Assembly (NCBI RefSeq): GCF_003589595.1
Contig: NW_020653726.1
Coordinates: forward strand, 18,669,872 to 18,733,871
DNA from: Hyposmocoma kahamanoa
Lineage: Eukaryota; Arthropoda; Insecta; Lepidoptera; Cosmopterigidae
DNA: 64,000 nucleotides
Reading direction: 5' to 3'
The translations under genes and the position numbers were made by a program. This document shows, in pieces, positions 32,776 to 42,620 of the stretch; the first letter of the stretch is position 1; the number at the start of each line of letters is the position of its first letter. The notes under the pieces are model-generated. The model was not told where the DNA came from. It saw only the letters and a program-made list of their open reading frames with translations, and searched no databases.

Positions 32776-33574
32776 AAAGAAAACAAGTTTGCTTTAAAAT
32801 GCAGCGTTTATACCTTATGCCATGTAAAATCTTACACCCTATTGTCAACGCGTTTAATGTTGAAGAATAATAATGTTACCTATTTATAATTCAAAAATTA
32901 TTATTTTTAGTAACTTCGCGTACCGCTAGATGGCGTTAGGATCTAAATAGAACGAGTATTTGGTTCGTTGTACCGAATCTAATTCACGTCTAAGTTTTAC
33001 ATTTGTGTTCAATTTTTAAGTACTATATACCCAATAACCTTTACGTATCTTCCACTTGTTTCAGAGAAACGACGTTCCATTAATGCTCACTTGAGGGATA
33101 AAAATAGAGTGTGGAAGTATATTTCTAGATCAGTATACGTTACGTATTTAATGAAATTCTCGTAGGCGTTTCGTCGTACCTGTTTTGCTCCTCTACAACC
33201 CCAAAATTTAATAATAATTTAATCTATAGTAGAGAGAAGCAATCAGTAACAACCATGGAGTAAATGAAATTCAAATTGCAACCCCAACGTATACCTCGTG
33301 TTCAATAATGTATTTTAATTATAACACTCCTGGTCAGTTTAATCAACATGTCCATTACAAAATTATTATAACCTGCTGAAGGACTATCGATTTCCTGTCA
33401 CAAACATGATGTCCTCTATTAATTGTAGCGTTGTGTCCATGATTATCGTACGTACGAGGTCATTTTAATTTTGTCAGTTCATTTATAGGTTTGCTGTTTG
33501 AAGGGGATACGATAATGATTGTTTAATGTAAAATGCATGCCCAGTGTAATACAAACGCTGTTAATGTAGGATGG
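32776..33574. other. no recognised feature
   Basis: GCTAGATGGCGTTAGG near 32928 may be a scrap of the tRNA-containing repeat. Otherwise nothing. Confidence 0.35.
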
Positions 33575-34014
33575 AAGTAGTATTGGTAGGATTATGATTT
33601 GACTTACCGTCTCTCATACAAAGATCGTGGGTTCCAATCCGTGCTGAACTTCTGAGTTTTCGGAATTCACGTGCGAAATTTGATTTATAATTACCATCAG
33701 TTGCCTCCGTGGCGGAACGGTTACCATGCTGGTCGGCCGCGCAGAGGTCTCGGGTTCGATTCCCGGGCTGGGAGAAATATTTGTTACAGGGTTTCCCTAA
33801 TGCGAGGGTATGAGTGTGTACGTTATTATTATTATTAAATAAATATTCGGTGATGAAGAATATTGCATTGAAATTTGCACGTTAAGATGGTCCACATCCT
33901 TCGGAGAACGTGTAAAGTCCCTAACCAGCATTGGGCCGGCTCACTATATAGTAGCGACTCTGGCCTAACACCAGTGTCCAGTAGTGGTATAAATGGATCG
34001 GTTGATAATGATGA
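33575..34014 (+). repeat. SINE (GATGAT-type) interrupted by SINE S2
   Basis: The 5' part (33575-33701) has GATCGTGGGTTCCAATCCGT and GAATTCACGTGCGAAATTTG. The 3' part (33838-34014) has TCGGTGATGAAGAATATTGC, TTTGCACGTTAAGATGG and a GATAATGATGATG tail. The middle is displaced by an S2 SINE, so this SINE is the older of the two. Confidence 0.7.
33702..33837 (+). repeat. SINE family S2, internally deleted, nested
   Basis: Complete tRNA-related head (GTTCGATTCCCGGGCTGGGA) joined by a deletion to CAGGGTTTCCCTAATGCGAG and a TTATTATTATTATTA tail. Confidence 0.8.
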
Positions 34015-34728
34015 TGCTGTTGAAGTGTATATACATTTTAGTCATAAGCGGATAAATTTTTTGTAAAAGGTATTCGCTTAGGGTAGCGCTTTTGCGCACT
34101 ACAATCGATTCGTACAAGTCCCGAATCCGAGAAATGACGGTCCGAAATGTCACGGGGATCATTTTATCTCTAGGTGTACAAGCGATATCAAGCAGTGCTC
34201 TGACGCGCTTAGGGCATGATAAACTCGCCTTTTTGACAACCCTAGCGTCTTATTGCCTGCTTTCTGTGCCACTTGGTACTATGGTGTACAGTTATTTTAT
34301 TCTTAATATATAGTATATTGAGGATTGAACATGCTTGCTTACAAAGTTCACCCCAAAAAGAAAAATATATCGAAGAAAATTGCTATTTTCATACCTATTA
34401 TAGTATTTTTGCCGGTAAAACTTGTCAGATTTCATTTGCTATGTTTCCAGTTTATGTGAGTCCAGTCCGCCTTGGGAAACCACAGTTGTCGCCGCAATAT
34501 TTCCACTTGGGCGATTTAAAACGCTTCGGAGATCGGCGGCTCGGCAAACGAAGCTCTTCATTTCGAGTGAATAATGTGTCTTGCTTGTTTGGTTTTTATT
34601 ACGGTGAAACGTTTTCGGTAAGTTTATTTTCTGCTAAAAAACAATTCGACGTTGAATAAATATTTTATGAGTTTTCTTTTCATTGTCGATCTAGGTACTG
34701 TGTGAAAACGTCCGTCTCATCCTCAATT
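34015..34728. other. no gene recognised
   Basis: 34119-34158 is an inverted scrap of repeat Y. The frame 34273-34659 (128 codons) has no recognisable family. Confidence 0.35.
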
Positions 34729-35139
34729 AAACACACAGAGAAAGGGTGCGGGTCGGGCGTGTGTCGGTTCGTGCGGGTGCGATTCCGCGTATGTATATGG
34801 ACAACAACGCACACACACACACTCAACATAGCCCCGCACTAGGGAAACCCTGTGTCGCGGGTGCCATGGACACACACATAGACATCCACAAATTACACCC
34901 AAACTTTACACCCGGGAATCGAACCTGGGACATCTGTGTGGCAGTCCGACATGGTAACCGTTCGGCCACGGAATCAGTTTGACAACACACCAAGCGCGGG
35001 CGCGAGACGGGCGCAGGTTCGCAGAGCAGCCGCTCGCGGTGTGCTGTCGTCCATAAAAATACACGGAATTACACCCGCCGTGTTCTCAACCTGACACGCA
35101 TCTGACACGCACCCGACCCTCACCCACTCTCTGTTGTTT
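34729..35139. mobile_element. GC-rich element with ~95-bp inverted repeats, host to a SINE
   Basis: The left arm (AAACACACAGAGAAAGGGTG, CGGGTCGGGCGTGTGTC, GATTCCGCGTATGTATATGG) and the right arm read in reverse (AAACAACAGAGAGTGGGTGA, GGGTCGGGTGCGTGTC, AATTCCGTGTATTTTTATGG) align over ~95 bp with mismatches. The long arms and GC-rich content stand out. The outer target duplication is unclear. Without the SINE the element is ~230 bp. Confidence 0.6.
34807..34980 (-). repeat. SINE family S2 with TSD, nested in the GC-rich element
   Basis: Minus-strand copy with B-box CAGGTTCGATTCCCGGG. Target duplication GACAACA at 34800-34806 and 34981-34987. Confidence 0.8.
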
Positions 35140-35387
35140 CACGGTTAAATAAATGACTTATACTCCATATCAAAAGACTTACAACGATTAATGAAGAATG
35201 TTTGCTTTTGAACGCTAAGTCTGATAGTAAGAATTACTCAGAGGAGTCAAACGGATATACGCGGCAGTTAGTGTTGAGACTCGAGTTTACTTGAATAGGG
35301 ATATTCAAAAATTTTGTGCTGAATACAGAGCTTTATTCCTTCACGAATCCATTATATTTATATCTTTCTCCTGGAAACTGATCTTTA

Positions 35388-35437
35388 TTAGTAGTAGAGC
35401 TTCTTGTCAAAGTCCGTCCAAGGAGGTACTGCCTCTT
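35388..35437 (+). repeat. A-tailed interspersed repeat, 5' piece
   Basis: GTAGTAGAGCTTCTTGTCAA and GTCCGTCCAAGGAGGTACTG match the 5' end of the family. The LINE 3' end at 35467 interrupts it, with the remainder beginning near 35905. Confidence 0.6.
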
Positions 35438-35466
35438 TCAATTCCAATTTCAATAAGAAAGAAGAT

Positions 35467-35727
35467 ATCCATCATATTAACCTTAGAGTTAAGTCCAAAC
35501 TCATGGTACCACGATTTCGTTTAACCAAAGTAAACAACTCTTTTATGGGGAACTGTATACGTATTTACAATAAGATTCCGGAGCATATATTAAGTTTATC
35601 ATTTCCTAAGTTTAAAAACTACATTAAAGATATTTTGATCGAAAAATCATATTACAAAATTGAAGACTACGTGTTAGATAAAGATGTATGGAAAGACGAC
35701 ATGGCTCCAGAATCCACACAAATTTGA
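35467..35727 (+). pseudogene. LINE ORF2 C-terminal fragment
   Basis: Encodes ...LRVKSKLMVPRFRLTKVNNS through the YNKIPEHILSLSFPKF block to MAPESTQI and a stop, with only a handful of substitutions from copy 1. No RT domain. The open frame starting at 35404 begins in unrelated upstream sequence. Confidence 0.7.
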
Positions 35728-35905
35728 TTCAAAGTGTATTCCATAGCATTTAAGTTTATTTGAAAAGAGCAATCCCTAGAGTTTCTTGCTCGTTCTTCTC
35801 AGGGAGGTCAGCGTAGTGAACGAGCAGTAGCTTAAATGTGACGTTTTCAAGTGTAAATTTATTTTACCTATGAAATAAATAATCTTTGACTTTGACTTTG
35901 ACTTT
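35467..35905 (+). mobile_element. non-LTR retrotransposon 3' end, copy 2
   Basis: Plus-strand counterpart of 28369-28803, sharing the same ORF tail, 3' UTR and CTTTGACTTTGACTTTGACT tail. The 5' truncation is close to that of copy 1 (ATCCATCATATTAACCTTAG). Confidence 0.8.
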
Positions 35906-35937
35906 CCTTGGGCGGACTGAACTCTTTGACAAGGACC

Positions 35938-36170
35938 TTATCTATTTCTGCCGCCAAGCAGTAATGCGTGCTTTACTGCGTTCCAGTTGTGAAGGGTAAG
36001 GGTGCTTGTGAAATTACGGGCACATGGGACTTGTCAAGTTATGTCTCAGCAGGGGCAGTGCCCCTCCGACCTTTGCGATTTAAAGCTCTGAGTGGCACTG
36101 TAACTGCTATGGACAGGCGTGTCGCTTACCATCAGGCGCAGGACTTGTTCGTCCCAACTTGAAAAAAATC
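35938..36170 (+). repeat. A-tailed interspersed repeat copy
   Basis: TATCTATTTCTGCCGCCAAG to CTTGTTCGTCCCAACTTGAAAAAAA. Just upstream, 35905-35935 is a short piece of the same family in the opposite orientation. Confidence 0.75.
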
Positions 36171-36407
36171 GATACTACAGTGTTAGATAATTTTACTCTT
36201 CACATGTTTTTGAAAGGTTGTAGAACCTTCGTCCACAACCCTTGATTGAATTTTTGCTTCAATTTAAATGGGTTTTAAATTTAAAACACTTTTGCGAGAG
36301 GTATTTCTCGACTAAACATTAATAAAAATACGTAAAATAAATTCATGCCGTCACAGGGATTCGAATTCTCTCAATTGTCCCAATGGCCTACCACTTCCAT
36401 TAATTAC

Positions 36408-36590
36408 AGCTGGTGAAATTACACGCACATGGGACTTATCAACTTATGTCTCAGGAGGACGGGCGCAGTGGCAGTGCCCCTCAGATCTTTGCGATTTAAA
36501 GCTCTGAATGGCACTGCAACTGTTATGGATAGACGTGTAGTTTACCATCAGGCGCACGACTTGTTCATCCCGACACTTAAATATTATGAA
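36408..36590 (+). repeat. A-tailed interspersed repeat, 5'-truncated
   Basis: Starts at AGCTGGTGAAATTACACGCA and ends CCGACACTTAAATATTATGAAAA. The 130-codon frame 36429-36821 starts in it and continues into unrelated sequence. Confidence 0.75.
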
Positions 36591-37104
36591 AATCAAAGAT
36601 CTGTTGAAAAAAACACCGCCGATGAAGGTTATAACTGTGGACCATATAAATTTTTTTACTATATAATTTTGTACATCAAAGTAATTAAGGTACTCAAGTC
36701 ATATTTTATTTCTCATGAAAAGAGTATATTTTTGCATTCAATTAGGTACACTAAGAATCACAACAAGATTCTAGTCAATAAGCGTAGCGATGAGAAATTC
36801 TCAGGCGAATACTCTCCCTAACTACGTCCTCCTCGGTTCACTGATGTCCGATCCATCGTACCGTCTTGAATCGTCAAACACGTCTTGTTAGAATAATTTC
36901 AAATTAGAAAGGAGAAAAATATTAAACAATTTTGTTTTATCTAACAATAACCACTGTGTAAGAATTACATTTAATTTTTTACGATGTAATTATCCAATAC
37001 CCGTGTAAAGTAAGTCGAGTAAATTTTAATTTAATTTAAAATTTATTTTTTAAACAAAGCCAAAAAGGCAAACAAGTATGGCCGACTAGAGGAGGTTCTC
37101 AATT
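36591..37104. other. no recognised feature
   Basis: AT-rich; nothing identifiable. Confidence 0.4.
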
Positions 37105-37365
37105 CGACTGTGTAACAAACCACAACTTTAACACGCCATTAGTTTCGTCTCATCACCGCTAGATGTGATTAGTTGTACTCTGAAACGCGCTATCGTTTTG
37201 TTAACTCCAATAGTATAAGTCATCTCATAATGTTTTAAATTATTAATACTTTCTACTTGTATAGCATAGATACAGCACTGAACGACACCCAATTTGTTGA
37301 GACTACTGAACGGTGTGCTTTCATGCTTGTGAGACGTGCTGTTGGGTCCATAACCCTGTGAACCC
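37105..37365 (+). repeat. dispersed repeat W, copy 1
   Basis: Shares GAAACGCGCTATCGTTTTGT, AAGTCATCTCATA, GTGTGCTTTCA and TGGGTCCATAACCCTGT in the same order with the inverted copy at 53870-54150. No coding; class unknown. Confidence 0.6.
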
Positions 37366-38274
37366 TTTTTACCTTGAAGTCTGCGTCTAATTGTTCGTTC
37401 TACGTACCCCCCCCACTAACCGACGCCACAACTGTAGTTTTTTTTGTGTGTATGTTACCCGATAACTTTGACGTTTGTGAACCAATTTCGATTGTTCTTT
37501 TTTGTTTGAAACCTCAAGTAAAAACCTCAGTATTAGTCCCATACAAATTTGGAAAAAAAGGTGGCGGATGAATCTGTTTTATTGGGTTGCACCAACGTTC
37601 CGTTAACCGATTTCAATAAAACTTAGCCAGTAGATGTAATTCCACAAACTTTTCAGGTTGGTTTTTTAAGTTTTATTTAACGTTATGAGTTAATAATAAC
37701 AAAGTTAATACAATGCGCGTAGGATCGTCCTTGATCCCCAAATACAAATTATCACACATTAATAATGAAATAAAGATTACGGACATCACTAAAACAATTG
37801 CTTTGAAATCAATTATTTTTATTAACAAGAACAATCAAAACACGGGGTTGTATTAAACATAGCTTGGTGACAATGAGGTAATGGAGCGATAATTATAAAT
37901 TAACTGCTGCCATAGTCATTAACACTCTGCGGATTTAAACCATTTTATTGTAAGTGGAGTGGACCTGAAACTACATTGTAAATATAAAGAACATATTTCG
38001 AAGATAATAGGCGGCAGACTTAAGCACACATGTAAAAAAATGGCTCTAAATTTTGATAAATTACATTTTTTGGCAAACGTGGGGACGAACCACTTGGTGG
38101 TCATCGTCATAAAACGTTACCAGTCTTTCAGTTATGTTGCTTATAATATCGGGAGACATGAAGGAAATGATAAGGTTGAAGATGCCTCTAGAATTTTAGT
38201 TGAAACAAATAAATTTGAATCAGGTTTCGGATCCAATTATTTAAATGAATTATCTTGGATTTTGACTTATGACT
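37366..38274. other. no gene recognised
   Basis: GGGTTGCACCAACGTT at 37584 repeats the start of 31268-31503. The frame 37959-38306 (115 codons) runs into the next repeat and has no recognisable similarity. Confidence 0.35.
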
Positions 38275-38512
38275 TTACCTATTTCTGCCACCAAGCAGTA
38301 ATGTGAGCATTCCGGTTTAGAAAGGTCAGGGTGATGGTGAATTTACAGGTACATGAGACTTGTCAACTTATGTCTCAGAGTGACGGGCGCAGTTGCAGTG
38401 CCTCTCAGATCATTGCGATTTAAAGCTCTGAATGGCACCGCAACTGTTATAGATAGGCGTGTCGCCTACCACCAGGTGCACGACTTGTTCGTCCCGTCAC
38501 TTGGAATGATAA
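38275..38512 (+). repeat. A-tailed interspersed repeat copy
   Basis: TTACCTATTTCTGCCACCAA to CGTCACTTGGAATGATAAAAA, with the clearest A-rich tail of the set. Confidence 0.8.
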
Positions 38513-38592
38513 AAAAATATCGGCAGACGCCAAATATAGTTGATGAAGACAGAAAAATTATATTTTCTAAATAGTAAATAGTTTCCAAACAT

Positions 38593-38810
38593 AATAATAA
38601 TAATAATAACGCACACACTCAACATAGCCCCGCACTAGGAAAACCCTGTGTCGCGGGTGCTAAGGACGCACACATAGACAACCACAAATTACACACAAAC
38701 TCACGAGAGAAATAAATGTAGCCCATACAAATATTTCTCGTGGCCCGGGAATTGAACGTGGGACCTCTGCGTGGCAGTCCGGCATGGTAACCGTTCGACC
38801 ACGGAGGCAG
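38593..38810 (-). repeat. SINE family S2, full-length copy with TSD
   Basis: TAATAATAATAATAACGCAC tail to the head TGGTCGAACGGTTACCAT (minus strand). Flanking AAACAT at 38587-38592 and 38811-38816. Confidence 0.8.
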
Positions 38811-38816
38811 AAACAT

Positions 38817-39418
38817 CTAATCGAATTAGAAGTATATGTCCGTGTTAACATAAATAGGCTTATTTGCGTTTGCGACGATAATTCATATTTAAAAGTTCGA
38901 CGCAACTCCTATAACCTGCTTTAGACATTTCTACCTGAATACACTTCTCTAACTATCACGGTTGAGTAGTATTGGAAGCATCGTTGCGTTAAATGTTGTT
39001 AGCAATACTGAAAACTGATCAACTTTGTTCGGGATATTTATCAAAGTATTCCATATCAAAGGATGCTTGGAAGATATTAGTAATTGGAATGTTATAGGAA
39101 TATTAATATATTCATCTACAAAGTAAAAGTGGAAAAATACGGCAGCTTTATTGATAAGGCTTCCAGGTTAATTTGTGTACTTTAAGCTGATTTATTAAAA
39201 GGAAAATGAGCCAGGAAAAACAAATTTCCACATAATAATTTACTGTACTACATAATTGACCTTATTTTGGCTTCATCGTCGTTTGCTTTGTATACGTATG
39301 TCCGTATTATACACATAATCGAAAATTCAAAATTTACTGTATTTGGAAATATATTAAAAAAAAGACAATGCAAATTTACAATAACACGAATATGGCAAAT
39401 TGTACTCAGCTTTTATTA
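38817..39418. other. no recognised feature
   Basis: AT-rich; nothing identifiable. Confidence 0.4.
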
Positions 39419-39943
39419 TCTAGTAGCAGTAGAGCTCCTTGTGAAAGAGTTCGTCCAAAGAAGTGCTGCCACCTTACCTATTTCTGCCGCCAAGCAGTAA
39501 TGTCAGCATTACTGTGTTCCGGTTTTGAAAGGTAAGGTTGCTGGTGAAATTACAGGCACATGGGTTTTATTAACTTATGTCTCGGGTTGACGGGCGCAGT
39601 GGTAGTGCCCCTCAGTTCTTTGCAATTTAAAACCCCTAGTAGCACTGTAACTGGGTAACCTATCACAAAGACGAATTTTTTTTGTCCGAAATAACGTTTG
39701 TTCGAATTTTCATTGCACCGAATACCGAATTATCAGGAAACAGTTGTTCTTTCGGTTAAGTTTAAAAGAAAAAACATTTTCCTCTCAAAATTACTTTCGG
39801 GGTTATGAGACTTCGACCAAACGTTATTTCTGGAAAATGTAATTTCGGACCACTGATAGGTAATACTGAAACTGTTATGGAGTGGCCTGTAGCTTACCAT
39901 CAGGTACATGACATGACTTGTTCGTCCCGTCACTTAATGAGTT
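39419..39943 (+). repeat. A-tailed interspersed repeat, most complete 5' end, interrupted
   Basis: Begins GTAGCAGTAGAGCTCCTTGT and ends CGTCCCGTCACTTAATGAGTT plus an A run. Split at 39654-39864 by an unrelated insertion. Confidence 0.8.
39654..39864. mobile_element. 211-bp insertion with short inverted ends and ~10-bp TSD
   Basis: Ends GGTAACCTATCA and the reverse complement of ATTACCTATCA. Flanks ACTGTAACTG (39644-39653) and ACTGAAACTG (39865-39874) agree at 9 of 10. The interior has repeated CCGAATTTTCATTGCACC and CCGAAT words. A 9-10-bp duplication fits Mutator-like elements, but the inverted ends are short. Confidence 0.6.
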
Positions 39944-40485
39944 AAAAAAAAATCTACTCGACCACGGAAGTTGTCGAAAATCATGAGCTTCCGCGGCAGT
40001 GACTCAACGGAAACTGCGCGTCAAAGCCCTGACAACTCGGTCACTCAGGACGGGTACGAACGTAGGCGGCGGCTGCGAGCAACTACCATCGTTTGCCTCA
40101 TTTTTATTAAAGTCGTACGCAGGATTGCATTGTACACTAACTCTCTGTCACTGTCTCCCATCTAACACTGTTTTCCATCCGCTGGTTACCGGGGTTACAA
40201 TTAGTACAGTATCACAATATATTGTAAGCTGCACAAACCTCTCGACAGCGCACCGTCCTTCGAGGCATTTGCTTACCGGGCGCCTGCTCGAATTTCATCG
40301 GTGACGTGAACCACTTTCTAAACGATTCTTGTGTTACATTATTTGTGTCTATGTGATTCATATGTGATTTGATAAAGTGCGTTATTGTGGGAAACGCGGT
40401 AAACAATTCGTACCGAAAGATATTTCGTTTGTTTAGATTTAAGAATTCATAAATTGAATAAAGTTAATTATAACCTAACCTCCGG
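39944..40485. other. CpG-richer patch, no gene recognised
   Basis: 39966-40310 is CpG-richer than its surroundings (GTAGGCGGCGGCTGCGAGCA). Frames on both strands show no similarity. It could be a promoter-proximal or first-exon region. Confidence 0.3.
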
Positions 40486-40668
40486 TTAAAAAAACCGACC
40501 TCAAAAGTCATTCATTCCCTAGTTTGCCACCCTTAGAGGTGGAATAATTTCTTGAAATTTAAATTGGACTACGTCTGAGGTACCTTCTTTCCAACAAAAA
40601 AAAAATCATTAAAATTGGTTCAGAAATGTCGGAGTTATCGCGTAACATACATACAAAAAACTACGCAA
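40486..40668 (+). repeat. LINE 3'-end-like repeat
   Basis: ACCGACCTCAAAAGTCATTC, TTTGCCACCCTTAGAGGTGG, CTTTCCAACAAAAAAAAAAT and TTGGTTCAGAAATGTCGG. Best copy of the family also seen at 10052-10291. Confidence 0.55.
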
Positions 40669-40751
40669 CTGATATAAAACGAAATAGAGGCTTATTAAAA
40701 GGGGTGCGTTAAACTATCTGATTCGAGGCGGTTCAGTCAAGAGCCGACTCC

Positions 40752-40905
40752 AAGTTCCGTGGCCGAACGGTTACTAAGCTGGACTGCCACGCGGAGGCCC
40801 TGGTTTCGATTCCCGGGTCGGGAGAAATATTTATATAGCCTACATTTATTTCTCTTGTGAGTTTGGCTATGCAGGGGCTATGCGTCTGCGCGTTATTATT
40901 ATTAA
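40752..40905 (+). repeat. SINE family S2, internally shortened
   Basis: Head GTGGCCGAACGGTTAC and TTCGATTCCCGGGTCGGGAG, body with a deletion, tail GTTATTATTATT. Confidence 0.75.
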
Positions 40906-42369
40906 GTATGTGTTCCTAGATCATAGGGTTGGACAGGCAGTTCACTATTTCGTAATTGAATTTAAAATGTATGGATGTATAATTTTACCTACCTACTTTG
41001 TTTTATATAATTATAATATGAAAATAACGTAAGTAAAAGTCCCTATCGTGCTTTTATTTTGTCAGTAACAAGGATACATTGATTACCCTAGAGATTGGCC
41101 TTGTCTAGTGCAGGAATCATTAGGAAATTTTCTGTACGCGATTTACGTTACTTTTAAGTTGTTCCTATAATTTAAAATGAAATGTTCCTCCAAAATTTAG
41201 TTGTGAAATAAATTATTTTGTATTTGTATTTGAAAAAAAAATAGATGTTCATTTAATTAAAGGTAAAAAGCTTCATCGAAAGCCGTGCCCTGGGGCATCA
41301 TGTCCAGGATATTGGTGACATTTCCTTTTGGATAGCTAAGCTTATTCTTAGGCTGAAGCCACGACAGCCTTCTGACAGTTGAACAACCAGTCGGCATCAC
41401 TTTAGAATATCGAACAAGCTTTATCCTTCGTTTGTGTAGCCTCAAGGGTCGAGAACAGTGGTGCTTCAATGACCACCTACGCTCACCTATCCACAATTAC
41501 CTTGTCCACGGGTTCCTACTCCGCGTTCCACTGACCTAAATATACATTTCCACCAATCACAACGCAGGATGTCAATTGGTTAGTATTATTAACCAATCAG
41601 AGGCCTAGGCGTGGCATGGCAAAATGCCAGGCCGAGTGACTGCATCTTTTACGCCTAGCACTTGTTGATATCAGAAAAGGCGGAGACGGCTTTTAGTTTT
41701 CAGTTTATTTTTAGTGCAGCCGGTTCATTGGTAGGCTTATAAGCCAACTAGTGCAATGGATACGATAGGACAAGCTGTTACTCAGTCTCTTTGAGATTAT
41801 TGGTAATAAAATCAAAAATAGGTCAGTAGGTCATCTTGAAATTCGTCGAAATCTTTCTTAGTGCAATTGGATTTTATCGAAAACTTCGATTGTTTACTAA
41901 ACAGCTACAAATAAAATCTCAAGCCTGTCTCCCACTGAGGAAGGTAGAGACTATGGACCGCCTTTCGCCACGCTCCTGATATCTCTTTCGGTTCCACTCG
42001 CATCTTTCGTACGTTTTTGTACATCAATAACTTTTTAAAAATAAGACTAGAAATACAAAATGTTAACTTTAAACGCTCCGATAAATCTAATATGACATTC
42101 TTGGATACTTAAATTTTCGTAGAAACGAAAGTGAAGTTGACTGCTTTTTTTTCAGTTACATACTACTGTCTTCTTTAGTTGTCAAATTGGGCTTATTAAA
42201 TTATGACAACTATAATGGACTAATTTCACAAAAAAAAAAATTGACATCAAGGTAGCAAAACGGCATGGTTTCAATATTTCAACTATAACTTCGTCATCTC
42301 TACTACGACCGTTTTGCCACAAGGCTGCTAATGTACAACATTAATAGTAATAATATTAATTAGAGTAAG
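40906..42369. other. no gene recognised
   Basis: AAATAAATTATTTTGTATTTG at 41207-41227 resembles a LINE or transcript 3' end. At 41570-41650 there are short hairpins (TTGGTTAGTATTATTAACCAA, GGCATGGCAAAATGCC). The minus-strand frame 41257-41496 (79 codons) has no recognised family. Confidence 0.35.
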
Positions 42370-42620
42370 TTTTTAGGCCATACTTAGGAGTCGATTCAAC
42401 GTAATAACTTTTAGAAATTATTAGTTTTTCCCAATACATTTAAGAATTTATTTATGCTTGTGTTCTGTTTTTAAATATTCTGGTAATTTGTTATACATTC
42501 TTATTGACATACGATGACGTCCAGAACTTTATATTTTCATTTAAATGGTGTTTGTATAAGGTTGTAGGGGAATGTGATTTCAAAGGCCGTCTCCTACTTT
42601 ATTGTTAGAAATCAGGGTTC
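42370..42620 (-). pseudogene. LINE ORF2 C-terminal relic (decayed)
   Basis: The minus-strand reading includes MSIRMYNKLPEYLKTEHKHK before a stop. This resembles the F/MxxIxxYNxLP block after the reverse transcriptase of insect non-LTR elements. Surrounding frames are broken. Confidence 0.4.

Noticed and set aside
34273..34659. A 128-codon open frame as a gene
   Set aside because: No recognisable domain, no splice or promoter context, composition like the surrounding AT-rich sequence.
36429..36821. A 130-codon open frame as a gene
   Set aside because: The first ~50 codons are repeat sequence and the remainder is AT-rich with no similarity.
37959..38306. A 115-codon open frame as a gene
   Set aside because: Its 3' end runs into an A-tailed repeat copy and no family could be recognised.
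9227..38574. Recurring 60-75-residue frames beginning MGLVNLCLRV... or MGLINLCLRR... as a conserved small protein family
   Set aside because: Each lies inside a copy of the A-tailed interspersed repeat, with conservation equal to the flanking non-coding parts of that repeat, and the frame is broken in other copies.
41257..41650. Possible LTR or retroelement fragment from hairpins and a 79-codon frame
   Set aside because: No partner LTR, no pol motif and no target duplication were found.
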